A DNA stretch of 64,000 bases, taken from Aminobacter anthyllidis (lineage in GTDB: Bacteria; Pseudomonadota; Alphaproteobacteria; Rhizobiales; Rhizobiaceae). Positions 49,076 through 58,639 of this stretch are shown piece by piece. The DNA is taken from the NCBI RefSeq assembly GCF_018555685.1, contig NZ_JAFLWW010000016.1:1-64000 (forward strand), written 5' to 3'. The notes under the pieces are model-generated. The model had not been told where the DNA came from. It ran no database searches and worked only from the letters and a program-made list of their open reading frames with translations. Both the position numbers and the translations under genes were made by a program. Position 1 is the stretch's first letter. Every line of letters begins with the position of its first letter.

Positions 49076-50503
49076 ATGAAAAACATTATGAGTGTTGGGG
49101 ACGGTGGAGACGGCAGACTGGTCATTGTCTCCAACAGGGTTGCGTTGCCCGACGAGCACGGGTCACTGCCCCCGGGCGGGATGGCCATTGCGCTGAACGC
49201 CGCGCTCCAGCAACGAGGCGGGCTTTGGATGGGCTGGTCGGGGAAGGTGAAAACCGAGAAGAACCAGGTGTCACCGACCATGCAGGAGGCCAACGGCATC
49301 ACCTATGCCCTTGCGGATCTCTCGCAGAAGGATCTGGACGAATATTACTACGGCTTCGCCAACAGGGTTCTTTGGCCGGTCTTCCACTGCCGTGTCGACC
49401 TCGCCGAATACAACGACGCTAGAAAGTCAGGATACTACCGCGTCAACCGACTCTTCGCAGAGTCTTTGATGCCGCTCCACCGCGAGGACGACGTCATATG
49501 GGTGCAGGATTATCACCTGATCCCTCTAGGGAAAGAACTGCGCGAACGCGGCTGCCGCAACCGGATCGGCTTTTTCCTGCACATACCATGGCCGCCGGCG
49601 GACATCCTCGCCACCGTGCCGCTCTGCGAAGAATTACTGGAAGCGGTTTCGTTCTATGACCTTGTCGGCTTTCAAACCGACGACGATCTTGACAACTTCG
49701 CCGAATGTCTACGCCGCCGAAACTTAGGGCGTCTCATGAAAGACCGTAGCTGCCTGGTCAAAGGGCGGGAGTTTCGCTGCGGGGTTTTTCCAATCGGTAT
49801 CGACACGGCCAAGTTCGAGAGCCTCGCAGAGCTAGCGACGCGCGACGGGGATCTGCAGGAAGTTTACAAGAGGACTGCTGGCTGTGACGTCGCCATTGGT
49901 GTCGACCGATTGGATTATTCCAAGGGCATCGATCAGCGCATCGTGGCGTTTCGCCACTTCCTTGATCGTAACAGCCATCGCGTCCGCAAGACGCTACTGC
50001 TGCAGATTACCCCGAAATCCCGGGGGGAAATACCGGCCTATCTGGCGCTGCAAAAGCACATCGCCGAACTGGTGGGAAGTGTCAATGGGGAACTTGGAAC
50101 CATCGATTGGGTACCAGTACACTACACCAATCGGTCCCATGGCCCGCTGCAACTGGCCGGCCTCTACCGACTGGCACGCGTTGGTCTGGTGACGCCGCTC
50201 CGCGACGGCATGAATCTGGTGGCGAAGGAATACGTGGCTGCGCAAGACCCAAGCAATCCGGGCGTCCTCGTGCTCTCGCAATTTGCCGGCGCCGCTGGCG
50301 AATTGGAGGGAGCGGTGCTTGTCAATCCCTATGACCCAGAGGCTGTGGCGGCCTCCACGGAACAGGCATTTCGCATGTCGCCAGACGAACGGAAAGACCG
50401 TTGGAAGGCAATGAAGCACAGTCTCATCGGGCATGATGTCTATCGATGGTGCGACGGCTTTATCGCCAAGCTCGAGGCGGCGGACTCGCCAGCACGAGGC
50501 TGA
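49076..50503 (+). CDS. otsA: Trehalose-6-phosphate synthase
   Basis: The 475-residue GT20 enzyme begins after an AGGAG and shows the family's main blocks: [54 protein letters not shown] and [15 protein letters not shown]. It makes trehalose 6-phosphate from UDP-glucose and glucose 6-phosphate, for osmoprotection and desiccation tolerance. An otsB phosphatase gene is not adjacent. A GTG/ATG two codons earlier is less well placed. Confidence 0.96.
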   Translation: MKNIMSVGDGGDGRLVIVSNRVALPDEHGSLPPGGMAIALNAALQQRGGLWMGWSGKVKTEKNQVSPTMQEANGITYALADLSQKDLDEYYYGFANRVLWPVFHCRVDLAEYNDARKSGYYRVNRLFAESLMPLHREDDVIWVQDYHLIPLGKELRERGCRNRIGFFLHIPWPPADILATVPLCEELLEAVSFYDLVGFQTDDDLDNFAECLRRRNLGRLMKDRSCLVKGREFRCGVFPIGIDTAKFESLAELATRDGDLQEVYKRTAGCDVAIGVDRLDYSKGIDQRIVAFRHFLDRNSHRVRKTLLLQITPKSRGEIPAYLALQKHIAELVGSVNGELGTIDWVPVHYTNRSHGPLQLAGLYRLARVGLVTPLRDGMNLVAKEYVAAQDPSNPGVLVLSQFAGAAGELEGAVLVNPYDPEAVAASTEQAFRMSPDERKDRWKAMKHSLIGHDVYRWCDGFIAKLEAADSPARG

Positions 50504-50874
50504 TCGCGACCAATTGAATCAGGGCAGCATCCCGGCCTCGCCGAGGCGTGGTTAATGTGCTGTGGTGGATGGCGATGACCGCAGGCCAACTACCCAGTTG
50601 GGTTGTAGCCGATTATGCTGGCACGGGAGCGAAGAACTCGCGGCTGCGGTCACACATCAAACTAGTTTGGCCGATCCGCGCAAGAGGGCTCTCGTCCCCG
50701 GGTCCGTCGAGTATTCGACTGTCATCGCTTCGCTGACGAGACCCCGTGTATTGAATATGTCGACCACCAGGTTGGCGACATTGCTGATGGGCTAAGCAGC
50801 ATCGACCTACACCGCACGCCAGATCTCAAGACGTAGCATGAGCACATTCCACATTAAAACAAGAGGAAAAAGAC
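50504..50874. other. Intergenic stretch between otsA and the LysR gene
   Basis: No gene or terminator is recognised. The last 20 bases supply AGAGGA for the LysR start. Confidence 0.5.
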
Positions 50875-51924
50875 ATGGGTGAGCTCTCTTGCAGTCGGCA
50901 GCTTTCTTCAAACACGCGTGAGCGGCCACGACCGATAGTCGAGGGCGCTCGCGCCCCACGGCCACAGCAAATGTTGGCATCCATTGACCTGAATTTACTG
51001 GTGTCTCTTGAGGCGCTGCTGGAGCACCGCAACGTCACGCATGCGGCTCGGCACGTGCGCTTGAGCCAACCGTCGATGAGCCGAGCGTTGAGAAGGCTGC
51101 GCGGCATTTTCAATGACGACCTCTTGGTTCGCGGCTCGAGCGGCTTGGTCCCGACGCCGCAGGCCGAACGGTTGGCCCGAATGCTGCCGCCGGTGTTGGA
51201 TGCGCTCCGCGGGATCGTGAACCGCCAGGGGGAATGGCGATCAAAGACAATAATGGCGATACCCGACCACCAAGCCCTGATCTTGCTGCCGCCTCTCCTA
51301 CCCCTGCTGCGCGAGCACGCGCCTAATCTCGACATCGTCACCGGCTCGTTTCTAACTGGCGCGCTCCGGCGGCTTGAACAAGGTGAGATCGATCTGGCCG
51401 TTGGGCAGACCGGTGGCACGCCACCGGGCTTCTTTCGGCGCAGGCTCTATACTGATCGCTTCGCCTGCCTGCTACGTTGCGACCACCCAGCCCTGGCGCA
51501 GGAATGGACGATCGAGGCCTTCGCTGCCCTGCGCCACGCTGCCGTTGACTCGGATTCTAAGGGCGGCTTCGGACGGGTGCATGACGATCTGGCAAATTTA
51601 CACCTCCGAGATCGCGATCCGGTGCTGGTTTCCAACCTCCTGACGGCCGCTGTAGCCATCGCGGCGACTGATCTGGTGCTGATTGTACCACACCGCGTCG
51701 CGACACGGATCGCCGCCTTGCTCCCCCTGGCGATTGTCGATCCGCCGGTGGAACTATCGCCTTACGAGGTTGGGCTGGTTTGGCACGAGCGTTGCCATCG
51801 CGACCCAGAACATCACTGGCTGCGCCACAAGATTGCCGCCGCAGCGGCGGCGGGAACAGAGTTGGCGCGTCCATCGACAATGAGAGGGCAAACGGCTGAT
51901 GCTTCGCCAAGGGAAGAAGCGTGA
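50875..51924 (+). CDS. LysR-type regulator, NodD/SyrM-like group
   Basis: The 349-residue protein has an N-terminal extension of 32 residues, then the LysR winged helix (IDLNLLVSLEALLEHRNVTH, ARHVRLSQPSMSRALRRLR) and a full effector domain ending with PYEVGLVWHERCHRDPEHHW, a trait of the NodD/SyrM/LinR group. The ATG at 50875 has AGAGGA eight bases upstream, which favours the long form; MLASIDLNL is the alternative. An AraC regulator gene follows after 93 bases. Targets are unknown; the toxin-like cluster 1.1 kb downstream is one possibility. Confidence 0.86.
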   Translation: MGELSCSRQLSSNTRERPRPIVEGARAPRPQQMLASIDLNLLVSLEALLEHRNVTHAARHVRLSQPSMSRALRRLRGIFNDDLLVRGSSGLVPTPQAERLARMLPPVLDALRGIVNRQGEWRSKTIMAIPDHQALILLPPLLPLLREHAPNLDIVTGSFLTGALRRLEQGEIDLAVGQTGGTPPGFFRRRLYTDRFACLLRCDHPALAQEWTIEAFAALRHAAVDSDSKGGFGRVHDDLANLHLRDRDPVLVSNLLTAAVAIAATDLVLIVPHRVATRIAALLPLAIVDPPVELSPYEVGLVWHERCHRDPEHHWLRHKIAAAAAAGTELARPSTMRGQTADASPREEA

Positions 51925-52017
51925 TGCGATCGAGGTCTGGCACTATCTTCAGGACGGAGCCAGTTGATTACCCCCCTCGTCCATCGGACGTGATGCTGGT
52001 TCCGCTGTCCCAACTCA

Positions 52018-52890
52018 GTGAAACCGACGCGCGCTGACTTCGAGCGAGCATCTGCTGTGAAGAAGGTATTCACACTTACAGCCAACTACACAACCCAAGA
52101 CCCTCCTTCTTCGACCGCCGTTCGGCCGCGTCAAGGCCTTCGCAGGCAGGGTGTGGTGCATGCATCGATTCTGGCCGCGTATCTTGGCCCGGACCCTTTG
52201 GCAGGTAAGTGTTTGGCACAAATTGCGAGTTCTCGGATCTTCGGCAATCTGCCCAACGAAGCGCGGCAGATCGATATCCTTGAGCACCGTTTGTTGCGGT
52301 TGGGGCACTGCGCGCAAATCGTCATCATCGATTGCCGCGAACCGGAGCAACATGGGTACGGTCATGCGAAGCTCTCTTCCGGGCTGGTGCAACTAGCCCT
52401 GGTTTCCGAAGACAGGCTGGACCGAGAGGCGGTTTTCTCCGACGGGTATTCCGATTACCTGTTGTGGCCACTGATCGAGCAGGAAGTTGTAAGCAGACTG
52501 ATCGCCTGCGTCGCCCAGATCGCGCGGCGTTCTGCACCGCTATTCTTCTCAGCCGACCCCCTCGTTCAGAAGGCGTGCGATCTGCTGGCACAGCGAGTCG
52601 ATCAGCAGATCGCCCTCAGCGAACTGGCGCGCATAGCCGGGACTAACAAGACAACGCTCGTCAACCGCTTCGAGGCTGCCTTTGGCTGCGGGCCTATGAC
52701 CTGGCTACGGCACTATCGGATGATGGAGGCTGCCGCCCGCTTGCGAAGCGGGCATGAAAGCGTGGCCGAGGTCGCTGAATCCTTAGGCTACGAAAACAGC
52801 AACAATTTCTCCACGGCGTTCAAGGCGATCCATGGGCTCTCGCCGCTGCGCTATCGCAAAATGGCGGCGCGCAGAGAAAGGTCTGCCTGA
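52018..52890 (+). CDS. AraC-family transcriptional regulator
   Basis: The C-terminal 100 residues form the AraC double helix-turn-helix: IALSELARIAGTNKTTLVNR, RHYRMMEAAARLRSGHESVA and EVAESLGYENSNNFSTAFKA, ending HGLSPLRYRK. The N-terminal 170 residues match no sensor domain I recognise, although a stretch (AQIVIIDCREPE) has a receiver-like look. The start is uncertain: GTG at 52018 or GTG at 52057, neither with a strong ribosome site. It probably acts with the preceding LysR protein. Confidence 0.82.
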   Translation: MKPTRADFERASAVKKVFTLTANYTTQDPPSSTAVRPRQGLRRQGVVHASILAAYLGPDPLAGKCLAQIASSRIFGNLPNEARQIDILEHRLLRLGHCAQIVIIDCREPEQHGYGHAKLSSGLVQLALVSEDRLDREAVFSDGYSDYLLWPLIEQEVVSRLIACVAQIARRSAPLFFSADPLVQKACDLLAQRVDQQIALSELARIAGTNKTTLVNRFEAAFGCGPMTWLRHYRMMEAAARLRSGHESVAEVAESLGYENSNNFSTAFKAIHGLSPLRYRKMAARRERSA

Positions 52891-53022
52891 CGCAAAGGTG
52901 GGGATCGAAACAAACTGGTATACAGCCAGTGAAGACACGCAAAGATTACCTGATACTCAAGCGTTTACCCGCTCCAGGCACTTTGCGGCTTTTACAGCAA
53001 CGCTCAGAAAAGGAAGATAAGC

Positions 53023-53898
53023 ATGTTGAACGCGGTCGCAGCGCATTTTCAAGGGCATGAACAGAGCTATTCGGACAAGAACTATGAGGCGGCGAGCACG
53101 TTTTTCGGCGCCAAGTCCCTTCTTTTGGCCCAGCCAGGTGCTGCGCGCCCCGGTGACGACACGATCGCCAACGATCAAGGAACAGTACAGTTTCACCTCA
53201 TTGGTCAGAAACCCGATGACCCGGCGTACAGCGGCATCATGAAAGAAAATCAGGACAACCTTCTGGCTATAGGAGGACTCATTCACGACTACATGCATAC
53301 CCATTATCCTAAGGTTGATGCAGAAAAACTTGACATCAACACCTGGACGAACGTTGTGGGCAACATTCCCGACCTTTCGATGGGAGGGCAAAAACAGAAA
53401 GGTTACTCAAACAAGTTTGCTGGCACCTCCGTCTCAGCCACGTTCCTCTCCTTGATCGCGAAGGCGATCGTCACTGACGGGGCGTCTCTGCTAACGGATT
53501 TCGAGTCCTTCCTCACTGAGATGGGCAACCTGACCTTCAGTGCCAACAGCAAATCGCAGCAGTACAAGGCTCTGACATGCACCTACCAAAACTACCTTCT
53601 CGATAACGGGGCAGGCGGATATTACGACTACGGAGCAATTGTTTTGCGAGAAGTCAAGTTCAATGAGTACTTCCTTGATCTGAAATCTTCTTGTGCGTCG
53701 ACACGATACGTCAACGTCGACATAAGTTATAACGAGGTCACCAATATCGTTCAGACTCGCCGGATCCGCAACGGCGGCCCCGATTACAAAAACTTCCAGG
53801 AGATCGTGAATAAGAACGCGACCGAGCAGTTTATGAATGCCAAGAACTTCTTTAACGGCGGCTCGACCCCACAACAAGACATCACGCCCCAGGTCTGA
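53023..53898 (+). CDS. Unknown 291-aa protein, possibly related to the virulence factor Evf family
   Basis: I do not firmly recognise this protein. It has no signal peptide and no membrane helix; composition is polar and lower in GC codons than its neighbours. The most conserved-looking part is YKALTCTYQNYLLDNGAGGY, YDYGAIVLREVKFNEYFLDL and VTNIVQTRRIRNGGPDY, with cysteines at 186 and 224. That segment reminds me of Evf, a palmitoylated insect-gut virulence factor of Pectobacterium, but this is a memory-based and weak assignment. It leads a three-gene cluster with AGGAAG upstream of the ATG. Confidence 0.6.
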   Translation: MLNAVAAHFQGHEQSYSDKNYEAASTFFGAKSLLLAQPGAARPGDDTIANDQGTVQFHLIGQKPDDPAYSGIMKENQDNLLAIGGLIHDYMHTHYPKVDAEKLDINTWTNVVGNIPDLSMGGQKQKGYSNKFAGTSVSATFLSLIAKAIVTDGASLLTDFESFLTEMGNLTFSANSKSQQYKALTCTYQNYLLDNGAGGYYDYGAIVLREVKFNEYFLDLKSSCASTRYVNVDISYNEVTNIVQTRRIRNGGPDYKNFQEIVNKNATEQFMNAKNFFNGGSTPQQDITPQV

Positions 53899-54035
53899 TC
53901 CTCATGATTGGTCTCGAAAGCAGCAGCGCACCAACCCACGGTGTCCATTCGAAGAAACCTCGCCGGCGTCATAGATCAGGTCCGGCTGACAGCGGTGCCG
54001 ACGAACTCCGGCCCTGCTTCTATAAGAAACCAACT

Positions 54036-54608
54036 ATGAACTCGATCGCAGAAACAACTGCGGGCCTCTTCCTGGTAATCGGCGTCCAGAGCAGCGGCCC
54101 CCTCGAAGCGGAGAGGATTTGCTCAGGCTTGATCCGGAAACTGTCCGAAGGCTCAATTCTGAACTTGGATCCTAGTATGTGGCAGAATGCCATGCAAATG
54201 GTGCCGAACCAGGTGGAGGCCGCCACGGCTTCGACGACCCTGAACCGCACGATGGCCGTTGCGGATTTGCCAAGTACCCTCGCGTCAATTTGCGCCGATG
54301 CTGTCGACGGCGACAAAGCAGGCGTCGATCTGGCGAAGCCCATCAGTGTCTATCTGAGCAGATACGGCGAACCGACTGCATTCAATTGCTTCATCCTGGA
54401 TCAATCCGACTCCGCGAAAATCTATTTATCTTTAACCTGCCTTGCCGTTTTCGATGGTGGAAGCCCTGGCAGTTTCGCCGTCACCTCAACATTGCTGAAG
54501 GCGTGCCTGAATCTGTCAAACAAGGATACGCTGTCCACTATCTTGCAGGTTTTCGGCCGCTTCGGCCCGCCGAGCGACTCACCTTACTACCTGCGCGTCT
54601 TGCCCTGA
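54036..54608 (+). CDS. Unknown 190-aa protein in a putative toxin-like cluster
   Basis: Not recognised. The product (start MNSIAETTAGLFLVIGVQSS) is a soluble mixed alpha/beta protein with no signal peptide. The frame extends 44 codons upstream, but that part is arginine-rich and unlikely to be coding. It lies 137 bases after the 291-aa gene and 54 before the DUF1906 gene, all on the plus strand, so an operon is likely. It could be an immunity, chaperone or accessory protein; nothing in the sequence decides. Confidence 0.5.
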   Translation: MNSIAETTAGLFLVIGVQSSGPLEAERICSGLIRKLSEGSILNLDPSMWQNAMQMVPNQVEAATASTTLNRTMAVADLPSTLASICADAVDGDKAGVDLAKPISVYLSRYGEPTAFNCFILDQSDSAKIYLSLTCLAVFDGGSPGSFAVTSTLLKACLNLSNKDTLSTILQVFGRFGPPSDSPYYLRVLP

Positions 54609-54662
54609 TCCGTATGCCAGACGTTACATTCAGCCAGAAGGAGCAGCACGCTCGTTGAATAT

Positions 54663-55424
54663 GTGAATACCGCAGATTTCGTCAGCGGAGCGAAGTCGGT
54701 GGTGCGCTTTGTAGCGGGAAAGCCCATGCCCTATCATGAAGACTTCGCGAAGGCGGACGGATGGTCCGCAGCGGATGTCAGCGTCCGTCTCAACAATGCG
54801 CCAGGCCGGAAATTTCTCACTTTCTTGCGAAGATCGGGGGTGACCACGGTCATTCGGTATTACGCGAGTTCCGCGAGGCCAAAAACCATCACACCAGTGG
54901 AGGCCAAACTACTATCTGGGCACGGTTTCGGAATTCTACCGATTTTCCAGGACAGCAGCCGCCATATTTCCAATTTCTCGAGCTCGATCGGTACTGCAAA
55001 TGCAAGGAGTGCTATGGGGTTCGCAAAGCGCGTCGGCCAGCCGAAAGATAGAGGCAGTACGATTTTTTTCGCCGTCGATTTGGACTATCCGGCTACGCAG
55101 ATCGATGGCCCTATCCTCGCCTACTTCCACGCGATTAAAGAGGAGATCAACGGCACTTTCGTAGTCGGCGCGTATGGTAGCGGTGCCGTGCTCTCAAAAT
55201 TATTGGCGGAGGGACTGATCACGGTTCCATGGATATCTATGTCGCCACTGTTTCTTGGAACCGAGCAGTTCTTTTATTCCAACCGATGGTCGATGCGGCA
55301 GGTACCTCCAGAGGTTGCCCATGGCTCCTCTGGGGTGGGCTATGACCGCAATATCGTTCGGGTTCCTCGGAGGGAGATCGGGGCCTTCCAAGTTGATGAG
55401 TCGGGCGAAGGCTCGCTGGCCTAG
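54663..55424 (+). CDS. DUF1906 (Rv2525c-like) glycoside-hydrolase-like protein
   Basis: The 253-residue protein resembles the DUF1906 TIM-barrel family related to GH25-type lysozymes: FLRRSGVTTVIRYYASSARP, LSGHGFGILPIFQDSSRHIS, STIFFAVDLDYPATQIDGPI and GTFVVGAYGSGAVLSKLLAE. The acidic residues in FFAVDLDYP sit where these barrels hold catalytic carboxylates, suggesting hydrolysis of a cell-wall or host glycan. No export signal is visible. The start is a GTG at 54663 with no strong ribosome site. Confidence 0.72.
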   Translation: MNTADFVSGAKSVVRFVAGKPMPYHEDFAKADGWSAADVSVRLNNAPGRKFLTFLRRSGVTTVIRYYASSARPKTITPVEAKLLSGHGFGILPIFQDSSRHISNFSSSIGTANARSAMGFAKRVGQPKDRGSTIFFAVDLDYPATQIDGPILAYFHAIKEEINGTFVVGAYGSGAVLSKLLAEGLITVPWISMSPLFLGTEQFFYSNRWSMRQVPPEVAHGSSGVGYDRNIVRVPRREIGAFQVDESGEGSLA

Positions 55425-55855
55425 GATGGCGAGGGACTCCGGCTCGTAGGCGCGGCAAGCTGAAAACGTTGTCGCGTTTATGTTCGTAGAGGTCTCCGAC
55501 GCCAACGGCGAGTGTAAGGTTGTTCGCGGTATCTCGCAAATCGTCTCTCCACGCGCTCGCCCCGCTACAATCGAGCGGTGCGGCCGCCATCATCATCCCC
55601 GGAAGTACCTGCAGCGCCGTCCACCCACGCCCAACCGGCGGCCGACATTGGGCACCAGTACCACGCCGACGTCGTGCGATGTCGCCGCTCGACAGATCGA
55701 TGCCGGAGCGGGTGGTGTGATGCTTGGTCGCACCACCCGGCAGACGTGTTTCTGAAAGTTACCCTAAGGCAGGTACATCAACGGCGAGCGCATTGGAAAC
55801 GGCAACGCTGTGAACGGAATTCGGGGAGAAGGCGTCACTTACCATGGCCGAGACC
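55425..55855. other. Intergenic region without recognised genes
   Basis: No gene or terminator is recognised between two convergent transcription units (DUF1906 gene and the effector gene). Confidence 0.45.
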
Positions 55856-57181
55856 TCAACGGCCGGAGCGATCTCTGCTTCTGGAGGCAGCCATTAGATC
55901 CTCGCGGGCGTGATTGTAGGCGTGGCTTATGGACTGCCCGACTTGACCACCCCGCCGCAGCTGTTCATAGGAGATTTGCGCACCTGTCGCACGGACTTCA
56001 GCTTGAAGACCTGCTATGTGGCCGTCCAGATTGGCATTCCATGCATGCTGCGGCGGAGGCATGTGCGGCAAGATATCTTGCATGCCGGGAACTGCGTGAG
56101 CTTGGACCTGTTGATTTGCGTCGAACTGGTGATACGCCGCCAATTCCGGCGGCTCGACAGGAGGCCGGGGCAGCGAGTCCAGTTGGTTGGCGGCCACCAG
56201 AACTGATTCCACTGCGTCCTGGTGCGTGCGCGAGGAAGGATCCATTCCGTAGGCTTCCTGAATCATCAGTGATGCGATTTCCCTTTGTTGGCCTTCAGGA
56301 ATACGGGACAATGCGTTGCGTACACTATCGGCGAACTCGGGTGAGATCACCTGTACTTCTGCATATTTCTTCCACGATACGGGTGCGTTTTGCTTCCGGC
56401 GCAAATCGTTGGCAGTTTGTTCATTTGTGTCCGGATGCGCGAACGGAATCAACCCCTCAACACGGTTTTTCAGGAATTCGGCGGTGCTTTTGTCCATCGA
56501 CCAATGACCTTCCTTGACCGGCACTCCGCTCCATGCGCTGTCCTTCAACCGAACAGCGGGACCGTTGGCCCAGGCATCCATAACCACGGTCGACCTCGGG
56601 TCGCGGCTTCCGCGCCGCAGTTCGTTCCAAATGTGACCCGTCTTGACTGGGATCTCATCACCTTGGTCGGTTATCTCTTTCATTGACACGGAAGCACTAG
56701 AGGTCATACTCCGCTCGTCGGCCGCCATGTGTGGGGCGTGGACGATAGCGGAAAGGGGAGCGGTCTGATTGCAGCACGCCGCTCCCATGACTACGGCCAC
56801 TGCAACCTTAATGTTGTCGTCTGCTCCCATCATTGCAACCGACGATCCGATGCTGTTGTGGCCGTGAGAGGGAATGTCGTCCACCTTAACGTTTCCCCGG
56901 CCATGCTTGAGCAGCAGGCGGACGTCGTGAACTGTTTGCCCCGCTGTCGCGAGTCTTATCGGGCTGGTGACATCGTCACCGACGACACACGCTCCCATAT
57001 GATAGGCGGCCTGCTGGATCTGATGTGGCTCCAGAGGCGCATCTCCGCCCCGTCGCAACCTGTCGGCAGGCGTGCCCAGGGAGACCCTCAGCGCTGATAT
57101 GCTGCTCTCAAAGCCCGACGCCGTGGATTCTCGCGGCGACTGTCGAGTCGATCCGGAGGATTTGGAGATGCAAATTCCCAT
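55856..57181 (-). CDS. Putative type III effector, HopX/AvrPphE (XopE) family
   Basis: The 441-residue protein begins MGICISKSSG, an N-myristoylation signal (Gly2, Ser6) with a palmitoylatable Cys4, as in the plant-membrane-targeted XopE effectors. Central blocks fit the HopX/AvrPphE transglutaminase-like fold: cysteines in MGAACCNQT (136/137), a histidine in TGHIWNELRRG (183) and an aspartate in VVMDAWANGPAVRLKDSAW (202), forming a Cys-His-Asp triad. The first 60 residues are rich in Ser, Thr and Gln, typical of secretion signals. A tts box lies 110 bases upstream, so TtsI and host flavonoids should switch it on. No chaperone gene is adjacent. Confidence 0.78.
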   Translation of the reverse strand: MGICISKSSGSTRQSPRESTASGFESSISALRVSLGTPADRLRRGGDAPLEPHQIQQAAYHMGACVVGDDVTSPIRLATAGQTVHDVRLLLKHGRGNVKVDDIPSHGHNSIGSSVAMMGADDNIKVAVAVVMGAACCNQTAPLSAIVHAPHMAADERSMTSSASVSMKEITDQGDEIPVKTGHIWNELRRGSRDPRSTVVMDAWANGPAVRLKDSAWSGVPVKEGHWSMDKSTAEFLKNRVEGLIPFAHPDTNEQTANDLRRKQNAPVSWKKYAEVQVISPEFADSVRNALSRIPEGQQREIASLMIQEAYGMDPSSRTHQDAVESVLVAANQLDSLPRPPVEPPELAAYHQFDANQQVQAHAVPGMQDILPHMPPPQHAWNANLDGHIAGLQAEVRATGAQISYEQLRRGGQVGQSISHAYNHAREDLMAASRSRDRSGR

Positions 57182-57186
57182 AGCCG

Positions 57187-57220
57187 TTCACCTGTAGTGG
57201 AGTTTCACCTGTAGTGGAGT
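57187..57220. repeat. 17-base tandem duplication in the effector leader
   Basis: TTCACCTGTAGTGGAGT occurs twice in a row with no mismatch just upstream of the effector start. Read with the gene, each unit contains AGGTGAA, so the likely ribosome-binding sequence is duplicated. Confidence 0.9.
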
Positions 57221-57290
57221 TTGTGATCGCCGAGGGACGGGATACGCGAGACGGGCGCTTAACCGTCAGTGTCATCTGGATGACTCATGC

Positions 57291-57318
57291 TAGGCGGGTT
57301 GGCTTACGACAAGCTGAC
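57291..57318 (-). promoter_or_regulatory. tts box (TtsI binding site)
   Basis: On the minus strand the site begins GTCAGCTTGTCGTAAGC and ends CCCGCCTA. It fits the rhizobial tts-box consensus (GTCAGCTT-N-TCGAAAGCT-N3-CC-N-CCTA) with two mismatches across 28 positions. It points toward the effector gene, 110 bases upstream of its ATG. TtsI drives genes of symbiotic type III secretion. Confidence 0.9.
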
Positions 57319-57990
57319 GGGCACCGTAAACTTAACGCTGTGAAAACGGGCACCGTAACGTTAACCGGGCATCGATCAAAATGTGGGATCTGGCGGCATG
57401 ACCATTCGGAGTCTCGTCATCGGCAGTGGCCATGAACACTTGCAGGCCGGTATTGCCGAGAAAATTCTGCTTGCCAGCCTCGCCTTATCAGTGCCGAGAG
57501 GCTCTGGATGATGAGCCTGAAGCGACCCTTGTAGCCCGCGATGGTCGTAATTGCGGTCTCGATCGCCTCCAGCTTACCCAAGTGCTTGAATTCATAGAGC
57601 ACAAAGAAGTGCAACGTCCTGAACTGCACGTCGCGGTTGCCTCTCGGCGGATTTGAAGCTCCCGAGATCGCTTGCTGTATCGCGCGGGTTAGCCGTTACT
57701 AACCGTTCTGCAACATGGTCAATGGCCCGTCTGGAAGGCCGAGGTGGTTACGGCGTTCCTCGGCCCTCCTCCCGTCGCGGGATGAACTTCCAGCTGCACG
57801 TGTCCGTTTGCTATCGCGATCCATTGCTCAGCTTCCAAAGTCGTTTCTGTACCCCATGAGGTTACCACCCAAGCATGTTCTGCTAAACCAATATGGTGTT
57901 ACACTTGTAGTCTCGCAGAGGCTTCTCCCAGCTCTCTGGGTCACGCCGAGAGCCGTAACCAGATCAGATTTTCCGGGCGGAGGGGTTTGC
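57319..57990. other. Region without recognised genes
   Basis: A short direct repeat CGGGCACCGTAA occurs near 57317 and 57346. No gene family is recognised up to the transposase fragment. Confidence 0.4.
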
Positions 57991-58003
57991 GGCGAGCGCG
58001 TTC

Positions 58004-58530
58004 GTGATTCACCATTTGCGGACGCTACCACCGACTGATTCGCTTGAAGGCCTGTCGCTTGCTCAGCTCCGCGGGCCGTTTGCTGCGCTGATCGGCATAG
58101 TGCGCGGTCTTCAAGGCCGGGTCGAGAGCCTTGAGATCGAGAACCAGGCGCTGCGCGCCGAGATCCAGACCCTCATGGATCGCCCTCCGGACAAGCCGAC
58201 CAAGCCGTCGGAATGGGCAACGCAGCCGGCATCTGGCAAGGGGAAGCGACGCCGTCGCGGCGCAAAGCGCGACGGCGGTCGCGTGAGCCGCGAGGTGACG
58301 GTTGCGGTGAGCGCTCCTGCGGGCTCACGCTTCAAGGGATACGAGACGATCCTGGTGCGCGATCTGGTTCTGTCGGATGTGATGCGCTATCGCCGGGAGT
58401 GCTGGGTGACACCGAGCGGCGAGAGGCTCGTGGCGCCGCTGCCGGCGGGGATTGTTGGCGGCTGGGCGCGAACCTGCGCCGCTTCATCCTGGCCTGTCAC
58501 ATTCAGCGGCAGGTGACACTCGACAACGGA
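58004..58530 (+). pseudogene. IS66-family TnpC N-terminal remnant
   Basis: The plus frame reads GRVESLEIENQALRAEIQTL, then GRVSREVTVAVSAPAGSRFK and GYETILVRDLVLSDVMRYRR, followed by ECWVTPSGERLVAPLPAGIV: the N-terminal region and zinc-finger surroundings of an IS66-type transposase. Near 58465 similarity moves to another frame (LGANLRRFILACHIQRQVT) and then ends. The element is distinct from the one at 1-1258. Confidence 0.75.
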
Positions 58531-58639
58531 AGCCTGTCCCCGCGACGACTGCGCAGGAACCGCAGCGAACGCATGTGGGCGCCGCCACAGCACCCGCATC
58601 CTCCAGGTCCTGCATAACCGAGATATGCCGGCGCCTTCT

